The notes beneath the pieces were generated by a model. That model worked only from the letters and a program-made list of their open reading frames with translations, was not told where the DNA came from and did not search any database. A stretch of 64,000 nt of DNA, from positions 1,860,001 to 1,924,000 of the forward strand of contig NZ_JAEDAO010000001.1 of NCBI RefSeq assembly GCF_016641735.1, read 5' to 3'. The translations under genes were made by a program, and so were the position numbers. The DNA comes from Ramlibacter algicola (lineage in GTDB: Bacteria > Pseudomonadota > Gammaproteobacteria > Burkholderiales > Burkholderiaceae_C). Shown piece by piece: positions 44,285-52,783 of this stretch; the stretch's first letter is position 1, and each line of letters begins with the position of its first letter.

Positions 44285-45529
44285 ATGCAGGACCAGAAGG
44301 CGCCGGCCGGTCCGCTGGCCGGCGTGCGCATCCTCGACCTCACCACGGTGATCATGGGTCCGTTCTGCACGCAGTTGCTGGCGGGCATGGGCGCCGAGGT
44401 CACCAAGGTCGAGCCGCCCGAGGGCGACAACATGCGGCACGTGGGCCCCATGCGCAACGCGGGCATGGGCCACATCTTCCTGCATGCCAACCAGGGCAAG
44501 CGCTCGATCGTGCTGGACCTGAAGAAGCCCGACGCGCTGGAGGTGGTGCACCGCCTCGCCGAGCGCAGCGACGTCCTGATCAGCAACGTGCGGCCGCAAG
44601 CCTTGCAGCGCCTCGGCCTGGACGAGGCGTCGGTGCGTGCGCGCAACCCGCGCATCATCCACGTCAGTTGCTGCGGCTTCGACCAGGACGGCCCGTACGC
44701 GGCGCGGCCCGCGTACGACGACCTGATCCAGGGCGCGACGGGCATCCCGTGGCTGATGCAGCAGTACGGCGCGCCGGAGCCTTGCTACACGCCGGTCACG
44801 CTGGCCGATCGCGTGACCGGCCTGCACGCCGTGTACGCGGTGACGGCGGCGCTCTACGCGCGCCAGGTCAGCGGGGTGGGGCAGGCGGTGGTGGTGCCGA
44901 TGTTCGAGGCCATGACGCAGTTCGTGCTCGGCGACCACGCGGCAGGCCTGACGTTCGATCCGCCCGCCGGCGAACCGGGCTACACGCGCCTGCTCACGCC
45001 GCACCGCAAGCCGTACCGCACCAGGGACGGCCACCTGTGCGTGCTGATCTACAACGACAAGCAGTGGCGAAGCTTCTTCGCCGCCATCGGCGACCCGGGC
45101 TGGCCCGAGCGTGATGCGCGCTTCGCCAGCCACCGCGCCCGCGCGGAGAACATCGACGCCGTGTACGAGGAAGTCGCCCGCGTAATGCTCGAGCGCACCA
45201 CTGCCGAATGGCGCGCGCTGCTCGACCAGGCCGACGTGCCCAACATGCCAATGCATTCGCCCGGCAGCCTGCTGGACGATCCGCACCACGCCGCCACCGG
45301 CTTCATCCGCGACGTGCAGCACCCCACCGAAGGCGCGCTGCGCGTGCCGCGCAGCCCCACGCGCTGGTCGGCCACGCCCACCGTGACCGAGCTGGCCCCT
45401 GCGCCGACGCTCGGCGAGCACACGCACGACGTGCTGCGCGAGCTGGGCTATGCCGACGACGCCATCGATTCCCTGCTGCAGTCCGGCGCCTGCCGGGCCG
45501 CGGCCCCGCGCGAGGCCACCACCCCATGA
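44285..45529 (+). CDS. CaiB/BaiF-type (class III) CoA-transferase
   Basis: 414 residues. Starts MQDQKAPAGPLAGVRILDLT and carries the family motifs GPFCTQLLAGMGAEVTKVE (about 28), HANQGKRSIVLDLK, and YAARPAYDDLIQGATG with the catalytic Asp in AYDDLIQ (about 147). Class III CoA-transferases move CoA between carboxylic acids through an aspartyl-CoA anhydride. It is followed by an ATGA overlap with the cupin gene. The operon suggests activation of an imported acid as a CoA thioester before dehydrogenation. Confidence 0.93.
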   Translation: MQDQKAPAGPLAGVRILDLTTVIMGPFCTQLLAGMGAEVTKVEPPEGDNMRHVGPMRNAGMGHIFLHANQGKRSIVLDLKKPDALEVVHRLAERSDVLISNVRPQALQRLGLDEASVRARNPRIIHVSCCGFDQDGPYAARPAYDDLIQGATGIPWLMQQYGAPEPCYTPVTLADRVTGLHAVYAVTAALYARQVSGVGQAVVVPMFEAMTQFVLGDHAAGLTFDPPAGEPGYTRLLTPHRKPYRTRDGHLCVLIYNDKQWRSFFAAIGDPGWPERDARFASHRARAENIDAVYEEVARVMLERTTAEWRALLDQADVPNMPMHSPGSLLDDPHHAATGFIRDVQHPTEGALRVPRSPTRWSATPTVTELAPAPTLGEHTHDVLRELGYADDAIDSLLQSGACRAAAPREATTP

Positions 45530-45918
45530 CGAGCAAGTTCCACATCCGCGCCGGCAGCGTGCCGGCCTACCACCCCGCCAACCACGAAGGCACCAGCAAC
45601 CAGCGCCTCATCGGCCGCGACAACGTCGGCGCGAAGAACGTCGAGGTGGTGCTGGGCACGATCGCGCGCGGCGGCGGCGCGCTGCCGCACGCGCATCCGG
45701 GCGTGGAGCAGGTCTGCTACCTGCTGGAAGGCACGGCGCGCGCCGAAGTGGCGGGCGAGGCCTTCGACATGCAGCCGGGCGACGCCTGCTTCTTCCCGGC
45801 CGACGTGTTCCACATCTTCACCGTCACCAGCGAGCAGCCCGCGAAGCTGCTGGTGGTCTACAGCCCGCCCTACGGCGAGGACCCGAGCCGCGTCATCCGG
45901 CCGGCGGCGCAGCCATGA
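45526..45918 (+). CDS. Cupin-domain protein
   Basis: 130 residues with a single cupin barrel. Motif 1 is GALPHAHPGVEQVCYLLEGTA and motif 2 is DMQPGDACFFPADVFHIFTV, with His residues able to bind a metal (His in PHAHPG, His in DVFHIF). Such small cupins act as isomerases, epimerases, or regulatory or substrate-binding proteins. It overlaps the CoA-transferase and the dehydrogenase genes by ATGA on both sides, so all three are translated together. The reaction is unknown; a role in the acyl-CoA pathway is inferred from position. Confidence 0.87.
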   Translation: MTSKFHIRAGSVPAYHPANHEGTSNQRLIGRDNVGAKNVEVVLGTIARGGGALPHAHPGVEQVCYLLEGTARAEVAGEAFDMQPGDACFFPADVFHIFTVTSEQPAKLLVVYSPPYGEDPSRVIRPAAQP

Positions 45919-47081
45919 TGGACTTCGAAGCCACCGAGCAGCACCGGCAGATCGAGGACGCGGTCGCCAAGGCCTGCGCGCCGTTCGACGACGCGTACTG
46001 GCGCGCCCGCGACGAGGACGGCCGGTTCCCGAACGAGCTGCACCAGGCGCTGGCGTCGGCCGGCTGGCTGGGGATCGCGATGCCCGAGGAATACGGCGGC
46101 GCCGGCCTCGGCATCCGCGAAGCGGCGCTGATGATGCACACCATCGCCGCCACCGGCGCCGGCTTGTCCGGCGCGTCGGCGGTGCACATGAACATCTTCG
46201 GCCTGCACCCGGTGGTGGTGCACGGCACCGCCGAGCAGAAGGCGCGCTGGCTGCCGCCGCTGATCGCGGGCCAGGACCGTGCGTGCTTCGCGGTGACCGA
46301 GCCCAACACCGGCCTGAACACGCTGAAGCTGCGCACCCGCGCCGTGCGCCAGGGGGACCACTACCTGGTGAGCGGGCAGAAGGTGTGGATCTCCACCGCG
46401 CAGGTCGCCAACAAGGTGCTGCTGCTGGCGCGCACCACGCCGGTGGAGGAGAGCAAGGGCACGCACGGCCTGAGCCTGTTCTACACGGACCTCGATCGCT
46501 CGAAAATCGCCGTGCACGCCATCGACAAGATGGGCCGCGCGTGCGTCGATTCGAACGAGCTGTTCATCGAGGGCCTGCGCGTGCCGGTGGAGGACCGCAT
46601 CGGCGAGGAAGGCCGCGGCTTCGAATACATCCTGCACGGCCTGAACCCCGAGCGCATCCTGATCGCCCACGAGGCCATCGGCCTGGGCCGCGCGGCGCTG
46701 CGCAAGGCGACAGGCTACGCCAACGAGCGCGTGGTGTTCGATCGCCCGATCGGCAAGAACCAGGGCATCCAGCACCCGCTGGCGCGCAACTGGATGGAGC
46801 TCGAGGCCGCGCACCTGATGGCGCAGAAGGCCGCGTGGCTGTACGACGCCGGCCAGCCGTGCGGCGCCGAAGCCAACGCCGCCAAGTACCTGGGCGGCGA
46901 GGCGTGCTTCCGCGCCTGCGAGAACTCGATCCTCACCCACGGCGGCATGGGCTACTCCAAGGAGTTCCACGTCGAGCGCTACCTGCGTGAAGCCTGGATC
47001 CCGCGGCTGGCGCCGGTGAGCCCGCAGATGATCCTGAATTTCATCGCGGAGAAGGTGCTGGGGCTGCCGAAGTCGTACTGA
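45915..47081 (+). CDS. Acyl-CoA dehydrogenase (without the C-terminal YEGT catalytic motif)
   Basis: 388 residues, the classical ACAD length. It has IAMPEEYGGAGLGIREAAL (about 54), the FAD-site CFAVTEPNTGLNTLKL (about 124), VWISTAQVANKVLLLA and HGGMGYSKEFHVERYLREA (about 344). The usual IYEGT catalytic Glu is replaced by LAPVSPQM. Glu246 in NPERILIAHEAIG occupies the position used by isovaleryl- and long-chain-type enzymes. It dehydrogenates the CoA ester made by the operon, passing electrons to ETF. Last gene of the operon; ATG 45915 overlaps the cupin stop. Confidence 0.92.
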   Translation: MMDFEATEQHRQIEDAVAKACAPFDDAYWRARDEDGRFPNELHQALASAGWLGIAMPEEYGGAGLGIREAALMMHTIAATGAGLSGASAVHMNIFGLHPVVVHGTAEQKARWLPPLIAGQDRACFAVTEPNTGLNTLKLRTRAVRQGDHYLVSGQKVWISTAQVANKVLLLARTTPVEESKGTHGLSLFYTDLDRSKIAVHAIDKMGRACVDSNELFIEGLRVPVEDRIGEEGRGFEYILHGLNPERILIAHEAIGLGRAALRKATGYANERVVFDRPIGKNQGIQHPLARNWMELEAAHLMAQKAAWLYDAGQPCGAEANAAKYLGGEACFRACENSILTHGGMGYSKEFHVERYLREAWIPRLAPVSPQMILNFIAEKVLGLPKSY

Positions 47082-47087
47082 CGCGGG

Positions 47088-47369
47088 TCAGTCGAAGTCG
47101 AACAGCTCGCCCAGGAAGCCTTCGCGCTTGCGCTTTTTGTAATAGGGCGCGCTGCCCTGCGGATAGGGCTGCTGCGGCTGGAAGGGAGGCGGGACCGCCG
47201 CTGCAGGCGCCTGTGTGGCTGACAGGCCCTGTGGCGCCGCGCGATCGATGATCTTGTCCAGTTCCCCGCGGTCCAGCCACACGCCGCGGCATTGCGGGCA
47301 GTAGTCGATCTCGATGCCGCTGCGCTCGGCCATCGTGAGGTTCACGGTCTTGCAAACGGGACACTGCAT
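47088..47369 (-). CDS. TFIIB-type zinc-ribbon protein
   Basis: 93 residues. MQCPVCKTVNLT and IDYCPQCRGVWLDRGELD give a four-Cys zinc ribbon (CPxCK...CPxCRGVWLDxGEL) of the small zf-TFIIB family. A Pro/Gln/Ala-rich linker (about 45-80) and a basic/aromatic tail (YYKKRKREGFLGELFDFD) follow. Such proteins are widespread but unassigned; nucleic-acid binding is likely. It is convergent with the ACAD gene. Confidence 0.88.
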   Translation of the reverse strand: MQCPVCKTVNLTMAERSGIEIDYCPQCRGVWLDRGELDKIIDRAAPQGLSATQAPAAAVPPPFQPQQPYPQGSAPYYKKRKREGFLGELFDFD

Positions 47370-47474
47370 GTCGGGTTCCTCCAGAGGGAACGGGGCATCT
47401 TCGCACTTCTCAGTGACCCGAGCAGCCTGTGCGCTTGCAAGGAGCAGCGTGACTCAGCGGCAGAATGAGCGGCC

Positions 47475-47951
47475 ATGCTTCGCAACGCCCTCACTGCCGG
47501 CCTCGCCTTCCTGCAGCCACGGCGGCCCGCCAGCGGCGAGTTCACGTGCCGCTTCCGCGTCCTGCCCTGGGACGTCGGCGTGCGCACGTTCAAGACGGAC
47601 CGCTACCTCGCCGTCGTCGAGTCGGCGCAGGTCGACTTCGTCATCCGCGCCGGGTTGCTACGCCGTTTCCTGAAAGAAGGGATCGGCTGGGTGAACGTGG
47701 TGCAGGCCGCGCACTTCGCGCGGCCGCTGCGGCTGCTCGACGCCTATACCGTGACCACGCGGGTGGAGTGCGCCGACGACAAGCACGCGTATGCCTCGTT
47801 CCGGTTCGCCACGGAGGCGGGGGTGCACGCCACGGTGCTGTTGAAGACCAAGTTCAAGCAGGGCCGGCGGACGATCGCGCCGCGTGAGTTGCTGGGAGAG
47901 TGCCCGTCGGAGAAGCCCGAGCTGGTGCAGCCGCTGGATCGTCTGGGCTGA
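47475..47951 (+). CDS. Acyl-CoA thioesterase-like hotdog protein (THEM6/4HBT type)
   Basis: 158 residues. The hotdog-fold pattern shows in CRFRVLPWDVGVRTFKTDRYLAVVE (in parts), then RRFLKEGIGWVNVVQAAHFARPLRLLDAYTVTTRV, and THVLLKTKF-like ending. It resembles THEM6-type thioesterases, which hydrolyse acyl-CoA or shuttle acyl groups, though catalytic residues are not well conserved in that subgroup. The start is ATG 47475. It is convergent with the anti-sigma gene 11 bp away. Confidence 0.82.
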   Translation: MLRNALTAGLAFLQPRRPASGEFTCRFRVLPWDVGVRTFKTDRYLAVVESAQVDFVIRAGLLRRFLKEGIGWVNVVQAAHFARPLRLLDAYTVTTRVECADDKHAYASFRFATEAGVHATVLLKTKFKQGRRTIAPRELLGECPSEKPELVQPLDRLG

Positions 47952-47962
47952 GCCGCCGCCGC

Positions 47963-48550
47963 TCAGGGCGCCGCTGGCGGCCGCGCGTCCCACGGACTGT
48001 GCCGAAACTCGTAGCGGCCCAGTTCGCGCGAGCCGGTGCCATCGTGCGCGACCAGCGTCATGTGCACGGTGTGGGTGGGGCGCGCGCGCACCTGCGCCAT
48101 CGGTGCCAGGAACAGCACCTCGCCGGCAGCGGGGTCGAACGGGACGTCGTCCGAGTGGTACACCACGCCCGGGTCGAGCGAGAGTTCCATCGCCATGTCC
48201 AGCCGCTGCACGCCCGCCAGCGGCACTTCCAATCGGCTGACCAGCACGTCGTCGTCCGGCGCCACGGTGCAGTTCACGCTGCCGTTGGGCGCCACCCGGT
48301 ACTCGCGCACGCGAATGCCCAAGCCGGGAAGGCGTTCGACGAACCCGCCGCCGACCGCCACGCCCACCGCTCCGGACCGCACCGCATCGCGCACGCCCGC
48401 AGCGTGGGCCACCAGGTCATCGAGCAGGACCCCGCAGTCGTCGCATGCCATCAGGTGCGCGTCCACCGCGTCGCGGGTGGCGGGGTCGGTCTCGCCCAGC
48501 CAGTCCTGCAGCAGCACGTCCAGCGGGATGTGGGCGGCGGCTGCGCTCAC
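47963..48550 (-). CDS. Zinc-binding anti-sigma factor (zf-HC2/ZAS)
   Basis: 195 residues. The N-terminal ZAS motif is H32-x3-C36-x2-C39 in DAHLMACDDCG, which binds zinc and holds the sigma factor. A short linker follows, then a beta-rich C-terminal sensor-like domain (about 80-190), with DMAMELSLDPGVVYHSDDVPFDP and TVHMTLVAHDGTGSRELG. No membrane helix is present, so it is a soluble anti-sigma factor. The GTG start at 48550 overlaps the sigma gene's stop (GTGA). Zinc loss or domain modification could release the sigma factor. Confidence 0.85.
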   Translation of the reverse strand: MSAAAAHIPLDVLLQDWLGETDPATRDAVDAHLMACDDCGVLLDDLVAHAAGVRDAVRSGAVGVAVGGGFVERLPGLGIRVREYRVAPNGSVNCTVAPDDDVLVSRLEVPLAGVQRLDMAMELSLDPGVVYHSDDVPFDPAAGEVLFLAPMAQVRARPTHTVHMTLVAHDGTGSRELGRYEFRHSPWDARPPAAP

Positions 48551-49128
48551 GCGCGGACCCTTCCGGCGTCGACGCAGCGCCGCATCTTGTCGAGGCCGCG
48601 GTGGCGGATCACGCGCACGTTCGCAGACGACAGGCCGAGCTGGGTGCCCACGACCTCGGAGGGCTGGTCGTCGTAGAACGTGAGCACCAGCACCGAGCGC
48701 TCCCGCTCCGCGAGCCGCTGCAGGCAGTCGGCCACGCGCTGGTGGTCCAGCCGCGGCGCGATGTGGATGTCCGCCTGTGGCAATGAAGCGGCATAGCGTT
48801 CCAGCAGCTCGTTGCGGCGGCCCTCGGTCCGGCGCAGGTCCGTCACCGTCATGCGGCAGGTGCCCAGCACGAACGACAGCACGCGCGCCGGTTCACGCAC
48901 CGCGCGGGCGCGCAACTGCTCGATCGTGAAGGCCAGCACGTGCTGCATCAGGTCGGCCGCTGCCTGGGAATCGCGCAGGTGGCGCAGCCCGTAGCGGCGC
49001 ACGCGCGGGGCGAGCAACCGGTACAGCTGGGCCTCCGCTTCGCACGCCGTCCCGGCGGGCGCCTGCGCGATGGCGCAGGCCAGCCGCCCCTCCGGGCTGT
49101 CGAGCTCGGTTGCGTCCAGGGACTCCAC
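48547..49128 (-). CDS. ECF-type RNA polymerase sigma factor
   Basis: About 193 residues with the GTG at 49128 as the best start; the frame extends upstream to 49212. Region 2 is in EAEAQLYRLLAPRVRRYGLRHLR and ADLMQHVLAFTIEQLR (about 35-75). Region 4 is ERERSVLVLTFYDDQPSEVVG and SSANVRVIRHRGLDKMRRC (about 140-190). It directs transcription of a small regulon when released by the overlapping anti-sigma factor. The divergent ODP-type diiron gene is a plausible target. I do not see a convincing autoregulatory -35/-10 pair in the shared 100-bp region. Confidence 0.88.
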   Translation of the reverse strand: MESLDATELDSPEGRLACAIAQAPAGTACEAEAQLYRLLAPRVRRYGLRHLRDSQAAADLMQHVLAFTIEQLRARAVREPARVLSFVLGTCRMTVTDLRRTEGRRNELLERYAASLPQADIHIAPRLDHQRVADCLQRLAERERSVLVLTFYDDQPSEVVGTQLGLSSANVRVIRHRGLDKMRRCVDAGRVRA

Positions 49129-49229
49129 CGGCGCAGCATAGGCCAGCCGCCGCCGCAAATAAAGCTGTAACGCCCCGCCGGCCCGCGCCACAACCTGCCG
49201 TCTCAACTCCACGCCAGAAAGGCAGACCG

Positions 49230-49961
49230 ATGATCACGAACGCGCAATCCCGGACCAACATCCACGAGATCGCTGAAGGCATCTACCGCATCAACACGCC
49301 GGTGGATCTGCCCAACGGGCTGGGCTTCAGCTTCAACCAGTACCTGGTCGTGGACGACCAGCCGCTGCTCTGGCACACCGGGCCGCGGCGCATGTTCCCG
49401 CTGGTGCGCGAGGCGATGGCCACGGTCATGCCGGTGGAGCGCCTGCGCTACGTGGGCCTGTCGCATTTCGAGGCCGACGAGTGCGGCTCGCTGGACCTGT
49501 GGCTGGCCGCGGCGGCCGAGGCGCAGCCGGTCTGCAGCCAGATCGCGGCGATGGTCTCCATCGGCGACGTCGTGGACCGGGCCCCGCGGGCCCTGGCGGA
49601 CGGCGAACAGCTGTCCCTGGGCCGGCACACGATGCAATGGCACGACACGCCGCACGTGCCGCACGGCTGGGACTGCGGCCTGATGACCGACACGTCCACC
49701 AACACCTTCTTCTGTGGCGACCTGTTCACCCAGCCCGGCCACGGCGAGCAGGCGCTGACCGAGGGCGACATCCTCGGACCGAGCGAGGCCTTCCGGCAGC
49801 CGATGGACTACTTCGCCCACGGCCCGAATACGGCGGAGACGATCACGCGGCTGGCGCGGATGAAGCCCACCACGCTGGCGTGCATGCACGGCAGCGCGTG
49901 GCAGGGCGACGGCGGCAGGCTGTTGCGGCACCTGGCCGAATCGGTGACGGCCAGGCAGTGA
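49230..49961 (+). CDS. Flavodiiron-like ODP / metallo-beta-lactamase-fold diiron protein
   Basis: 243 residues. The metal-site motif SHFEADECGSLD has the H-x-E-x-D pattern of the oxygen-reducing ODP domain of flavodiiron proteins, not the HxHxDH of hydrolases. Further ligands may be His in PHVPHGWDC (about 148), Asp in FFCGDLFTQ (about 165) and His in CMHGSAW (about 225). Such ODP domains bind a diiron site that senses or reduces O2 or NO. It lacks the flavodoxin domain, so it is a stand-alone ODP protein, possibly a sensor. ATG 49230. It diverges from the ECF sigma gene. Confidence 0.85.
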   Translation: MITNAQSRTNIHEIAEGIYRINTPVDLPNGLGFSFNQYLVVDDQPLLWHTGPRRMFPLVREAMATVMPVERLRYVGLSHFEADECGSLDLWLAAAAEAQPVCSQIAAMVSIGDVVDRAPRALADGEQLSLGRHTMQWHDTPHVPHGWDCGLMTDTSTNTFFCGDLFTQPGHGEQALTEGDILGPSEAFRQPMDYFAHGPNTAETITRLARMKPTTLACMHGSAWQGDGGRLLRHLAESVTARQ

Positions 49962-49979
49962 AGTAGGTGGGCCTGGTCC

Positions 49980-50723
49980 TCAGCGCAGCAGCAACCAGTC
50001 ACCCAGCGCCAGCAGGCCGAAGAAGAAGCTGCGCCGGAATGCGGCCTCGCTCATCCAGCCGCGCACCTGCTGGCCGAACCACATGCCGGCCAGGGCCGGC
50101 AGCACCATCAGCGCGGAACTCGCCGACGCAGCCACACCGAAGTGGCCGCGCGTGGCGAGCAGGCCCGCCAGCGCCAGCGTGGACGTGGTGAAACCGATGC
50201 CCAAGGCCTGGGTGAGTGCGTCCTTGTCCAGTCCCAGCGACTGCAGGTAGGGCACCGCGGGCAGCACGAACACGCCGGTGAACGCCGTCACCACCCCCGT
50301 CGTCGCACCGACGAGGCCCCCCAGCAGCGGCTCCCAACGTGGCGGCGGTGGAGGCAAGCGGCGCCCCATCGCGCCGAGCAGCCCATACGCGACAAGGCAG
50401 CCGCCCAGCAGCCGCCGGCCGAACTCGTCACGCGCTTCGGGCAGCAGGACGCCGGCAGCGAGGACGCCCGCCACGATCCCCACCTGCAGGGTCGCCGTGC
50501 GCGCCAGCAGGGCACGCAGCCCGGGGCCGACCGCGGCCTGCCACACGTTGGTCACGAGCGACGGCACGGTCATCAGGGCCGCGGCCGCCGGCACGGGCAT
50601 CACCAACCCGAGCAGCCCGAGCGCCACCGTCGGCAAGCCCAGGCCCAGGATGCCCTTGACGGCACCGGCGACGAGGAAGATCAGCGCGATGGCCGTGAAG
50701 TCCGGCAGGCTGTCGTGGAACAT
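49980..50723 (-). CDS. TSUP-family (TauE/SafE-type) sulfite/sulfoacetate exporter-like permease
   Basis: 247 residues, with about eight hydrophobic helices. The TSUP core repeat is visible as GAVKGILGLGLPTVALGLLGLVMPVPAAA (in parts, about 20-48) and its second-half copy GATTGVVTAFTGVFVLPAVPYLQSLGL (about 150-175). TauE-type proteins move sulfite, sulfoacetate or other small anions. The ATG at 50723 is family-like; a longer frame exists. It is divergent from the LysR gene at 50812 and likely regulated by it. Confidence 0.9.
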   Translation of the reverse strand: MFHDSLPDFTAIALIFLVAGAVKGILGLGLPTVALGLLGLVMPVPAAAALMTVPSLVTNVWQAAVGPGLRALLARTATLQVGIVAGVLAAGVLLPEARDEFGRRLLGGCLVAYGLLGAMGRRLPPPPPRWEPLLGGLVGATTGVVTAFTGVFVLPAVPYLQSLGLDKDALTQALGIGFTTSTLALAGLLATRGHFGVAASASSALMVLPALAGMWFGQQVRGWMSEAAFRRSFFFGLLALGDWLLLR

Positions 50724-50811
50724 GGCCGGGAGTGTGGCGATGCATGGCGCCACGCACCATCAATCTTTGCTTGAGGCTCGGGGGCTCGCACCGCTCCCGA
50801 TAATCGCGCGC

Positions 50812-51717
50812 ATGCGCTTCGACCTGACGGACCTGCGCGTCTTCCTGCAGGCCTGCGACAGCGGCAGCATGACGGAAGCGGCCTCGCGCTGCGCGCTCAC
50901 GCTGGCGGCGGTCAGCGCGCGCATCCGCGCCCTGGAAGACGAGGCGGGCGCGGCCTTGCTGCAGCGGCATGCGCGCGGTGTGACGCCCACGCCTGCGGGT
51001 GAAGCGCTCGCGCGCCACGCGCGCGTGGTCCTGCACCAGGCCGAGGCGCTGCGTCGCGACCTCGAGCCGGCACGCGTCGCGCAGGACCCACCACTCGTGC
51101 TCCTCGCCAACAGCTCGGCGTTGCTGCGCCCGTTGCACCGTGCAGTCGCGGACGTCGCGACGCGGCATCCGCATGCGCGCATCCTGCTGCGCGAAAGCGG
51201 CAGCGAGGCGACGGTGCACGCCGTGCACTCCGGCGCTGCCGACCTGGGCGTGGTGAGCGACAGCGTGGCGACGGCCGGCACCCGCGCGGAGCCGCTGGGT
51301 CCCGACCCGCTGGTCATGGTCGTGCCATCGTCCCACCCCTTGGCCCGCCGCGAGAGCGTGCGGCTGCACGACGCGCTGGTGCACGACTGGATCGGCTGGG
51401 GCGAGGGCAGCGCGCTGCAAATGCACCTGGTGGTGCAGGCGTCGCGGGCCGGCGGCGTGCTGGTGCCGAAGGTCGTTGCGCCGTCGGGAATTGCCGTGCT
51501 GGAGCTGGTCGCCCGCGGGCTCGGGATCAGCGTCGTGCCTGAAGCCTTGCTGCCGAGGGCTGCGGATCGAGCGGCCGTGCGCGTCCTGTCACTCGATGAA
51601 GCCTGGGCACGTCGCAAGCTGGTGCTGTGCCTCAGGGACGAGGAGCCGAGCCCGCTCGCACGCGCGATGGCCGACGCGCTGCATCGCCTGTGGCACGGGG
51701 AGAAGTCGCCGGCCTAA
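50812..51717 (+). CDS. LysR-family transcriptional regulator
   Basis: 301 residues. Starts MRFDLTDLRVFLQACDSGSM, followed by TEAASRCALTLAAVSARIRALEDEAGAALL, the LysR winged helix, and RGVTPTPAGEALARHARV. The effector domain ends in LARAMADALHRLW. It probably regulates the divergent TSUP permease gene; between them lies GTGGCG-N8-CGCCAC (50734-50753), an inverted repeat but not a clean T-N11-A box. The downstream rdgC is convergent. Confidence 0.92.
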   Translation: MRFDLTDLRVFLQACDSGSMTEAASRCALTLAAVSARIRALEDEAGAALLQRHARGVTPTPAGEALARHARVVLHQAEALRRDLEPARVAQDPPLVLLANSSALLRPLHRAVADVATRHPHARILLRESGSEATVHAVHSGAADLGVVSDSVATAGTRAEPLGPDPLVMVVPSSHPLARRESVRLHDALVHDWIGWGEGSALQMHLVVQASRAGGVLVPKVVAPSGIAVLELVARGLGISVVPEALLPRAADRAAVRVLSLDEAWARRKLVLCLRDEEPSPLARAMADALHRLWHGEKSPA

Positions 51718-51729
51718 GCCGGCGTGGAA

Positions 51730-52650
51730 TCAGGCCGCCGCCTGCGGCTGCTGCAGTTCGCCGCCCAGCGATGCCAGCAGCTCCGGCAGCAGCCCCGCCA
51801 GTTCCGCCGTCGCGATGGCCACGTCGGCGTCGAAGCCGTCCTCGCCCTTGGGCGTGTCCTCGACGTCCTTGATGTCGATCTTGCGGATGGCCATGTGCTC
51901 GGTGAGCACGAAGGACACGCGGTCGTTCCAGGTCAGCGCCAGCTGCGTGGGCAGCTTGCCTTCCTCGATGTGCTGGCCGATCTCGTCCAGGTCCAGGTTG
52001 TGGCGGGCGTAGCGCACCACCGAGCGGTCCTCGCCCGAGTGCTTCAGCTCCAGGTCCCGGTCGATCGAGAAATTCTCCGGCGCTTCCTTGGTCTTGAGCC
52101 ACTCGGCCATCGCAGTGGCCGGCGCCATCTCGGTGGAGATCGGCGCCAGCGGCAGCACGTGCTTGAGCACGCCCATCACGTCGACCAGCTGCTGGATCAC
52201 CGGCTCGGCCGCCCGCATGCTGCCCGCGGCCACCACCAGCGCGCGCTGCTCGACGTCGATCCACACCACGTGCGTGCTGCGCTTGCTGAACGCGCGCGGC
52301 AGGAAGCCGTGCACGATGTCCTCCTTGATCTCGGCCTTCTCTTTGCGGCCCGGCTTGCGCCCGCGTTCGGCCTCGATGGTCTTGATGCGCGCTTCCAGCT
52401 CCGCGCGCACCGCGCCGCCCGGCACCGCCTTCTTCTCGATGGCCAGCTTCAGGATCCACTGGCCGTCGACGCTCTCCACCATCGCGCCGTGCTCCTTGCC
52501 GCGCGGCGGCACCCAGCCGATGGAGAGTTCCTGCGTGGGACCGCAGGGTTGGAAGGCGAGGCGCTGGAGTTCGGCTTCGAGGCTGTCGAAGGAGGGCGGG
52601 GTCCAGTCGGGGGCGATGCGGTAGACGACGATGTTCTTGAACAGGGGCAT
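51730..52650 (-). CDS. rdgC: Recombination-associated protein RdgC
   Basis: 306 residues, the usual RdgC length, starting MPLFKNIVVYRIAPDWTPP. Conserved segments include AFQPCGPTQELSIGWVPPRG (about 35), GQWILKLAIEKKAVP (about 68), FLPRAFSKRSTHVVWID (about 110) and LALTWNDRVSFVLTEHMAIRKI (about 240). RdgC forms DNA-encircling dimers and modulates RecA. The frame continues upstream, but ATG 52650 matches the family. It converges on a LysR gene. Confidence 0.95.
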   Translation of the reverse strand: MPLFKNIVVYRIAPDWTPPSFDSLEAELQRLAFQPCGPTQELSIGWVPPRGKEHGAMVESVDGQWILKLAIEKKAVPGGAVRAELEARIKTIEAERGRKPGRKEKAEIKEDIVHGFLPRAFSKRSTHVVWIDVEQRALVVAAGSMRAAEPVIQQLVDVMGVLKHVLPLAPISTEMAPATAMAEWLKTKEAPENFSIDRDLELKHSGEDRSVVRYARHNLDLDEIGQHIEEGKLPTQLALTWNDRVSFVLTEHMAIRKIDIKDVEDTPKGEDGFDADVAIATAELAGLLPELLASLGGELQQPQAAA

Positions 52651-52783
52651 GCGCGTGTTGTTGTCGTGACGGCGGAAAGGCACGCATTCTCGCCGCTGGC
52701 CCGGCCGTTTTCGGCCGCGCAGCACGCCGTTGCATCTGGCGTTGCGCGCCGGGGACGAGGGTGCCCAGAACTTGGGCGGCGCC

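Noticed and set aside
49129..49229. An ECF-type -35/-10 pair (TGTAACG and CGTCT) in the sigma-ODP gap
   Set aside because: The two motifs are about 27 bases apart, too far for an ECF promoter, so no promoter is claimed.
50734..50753. GTGGCG-N8-CGCCAC as the LysR operator for the TSUP gene
   Set aside because: It has no T-N11-A core, so it is only mentioned under the gene.
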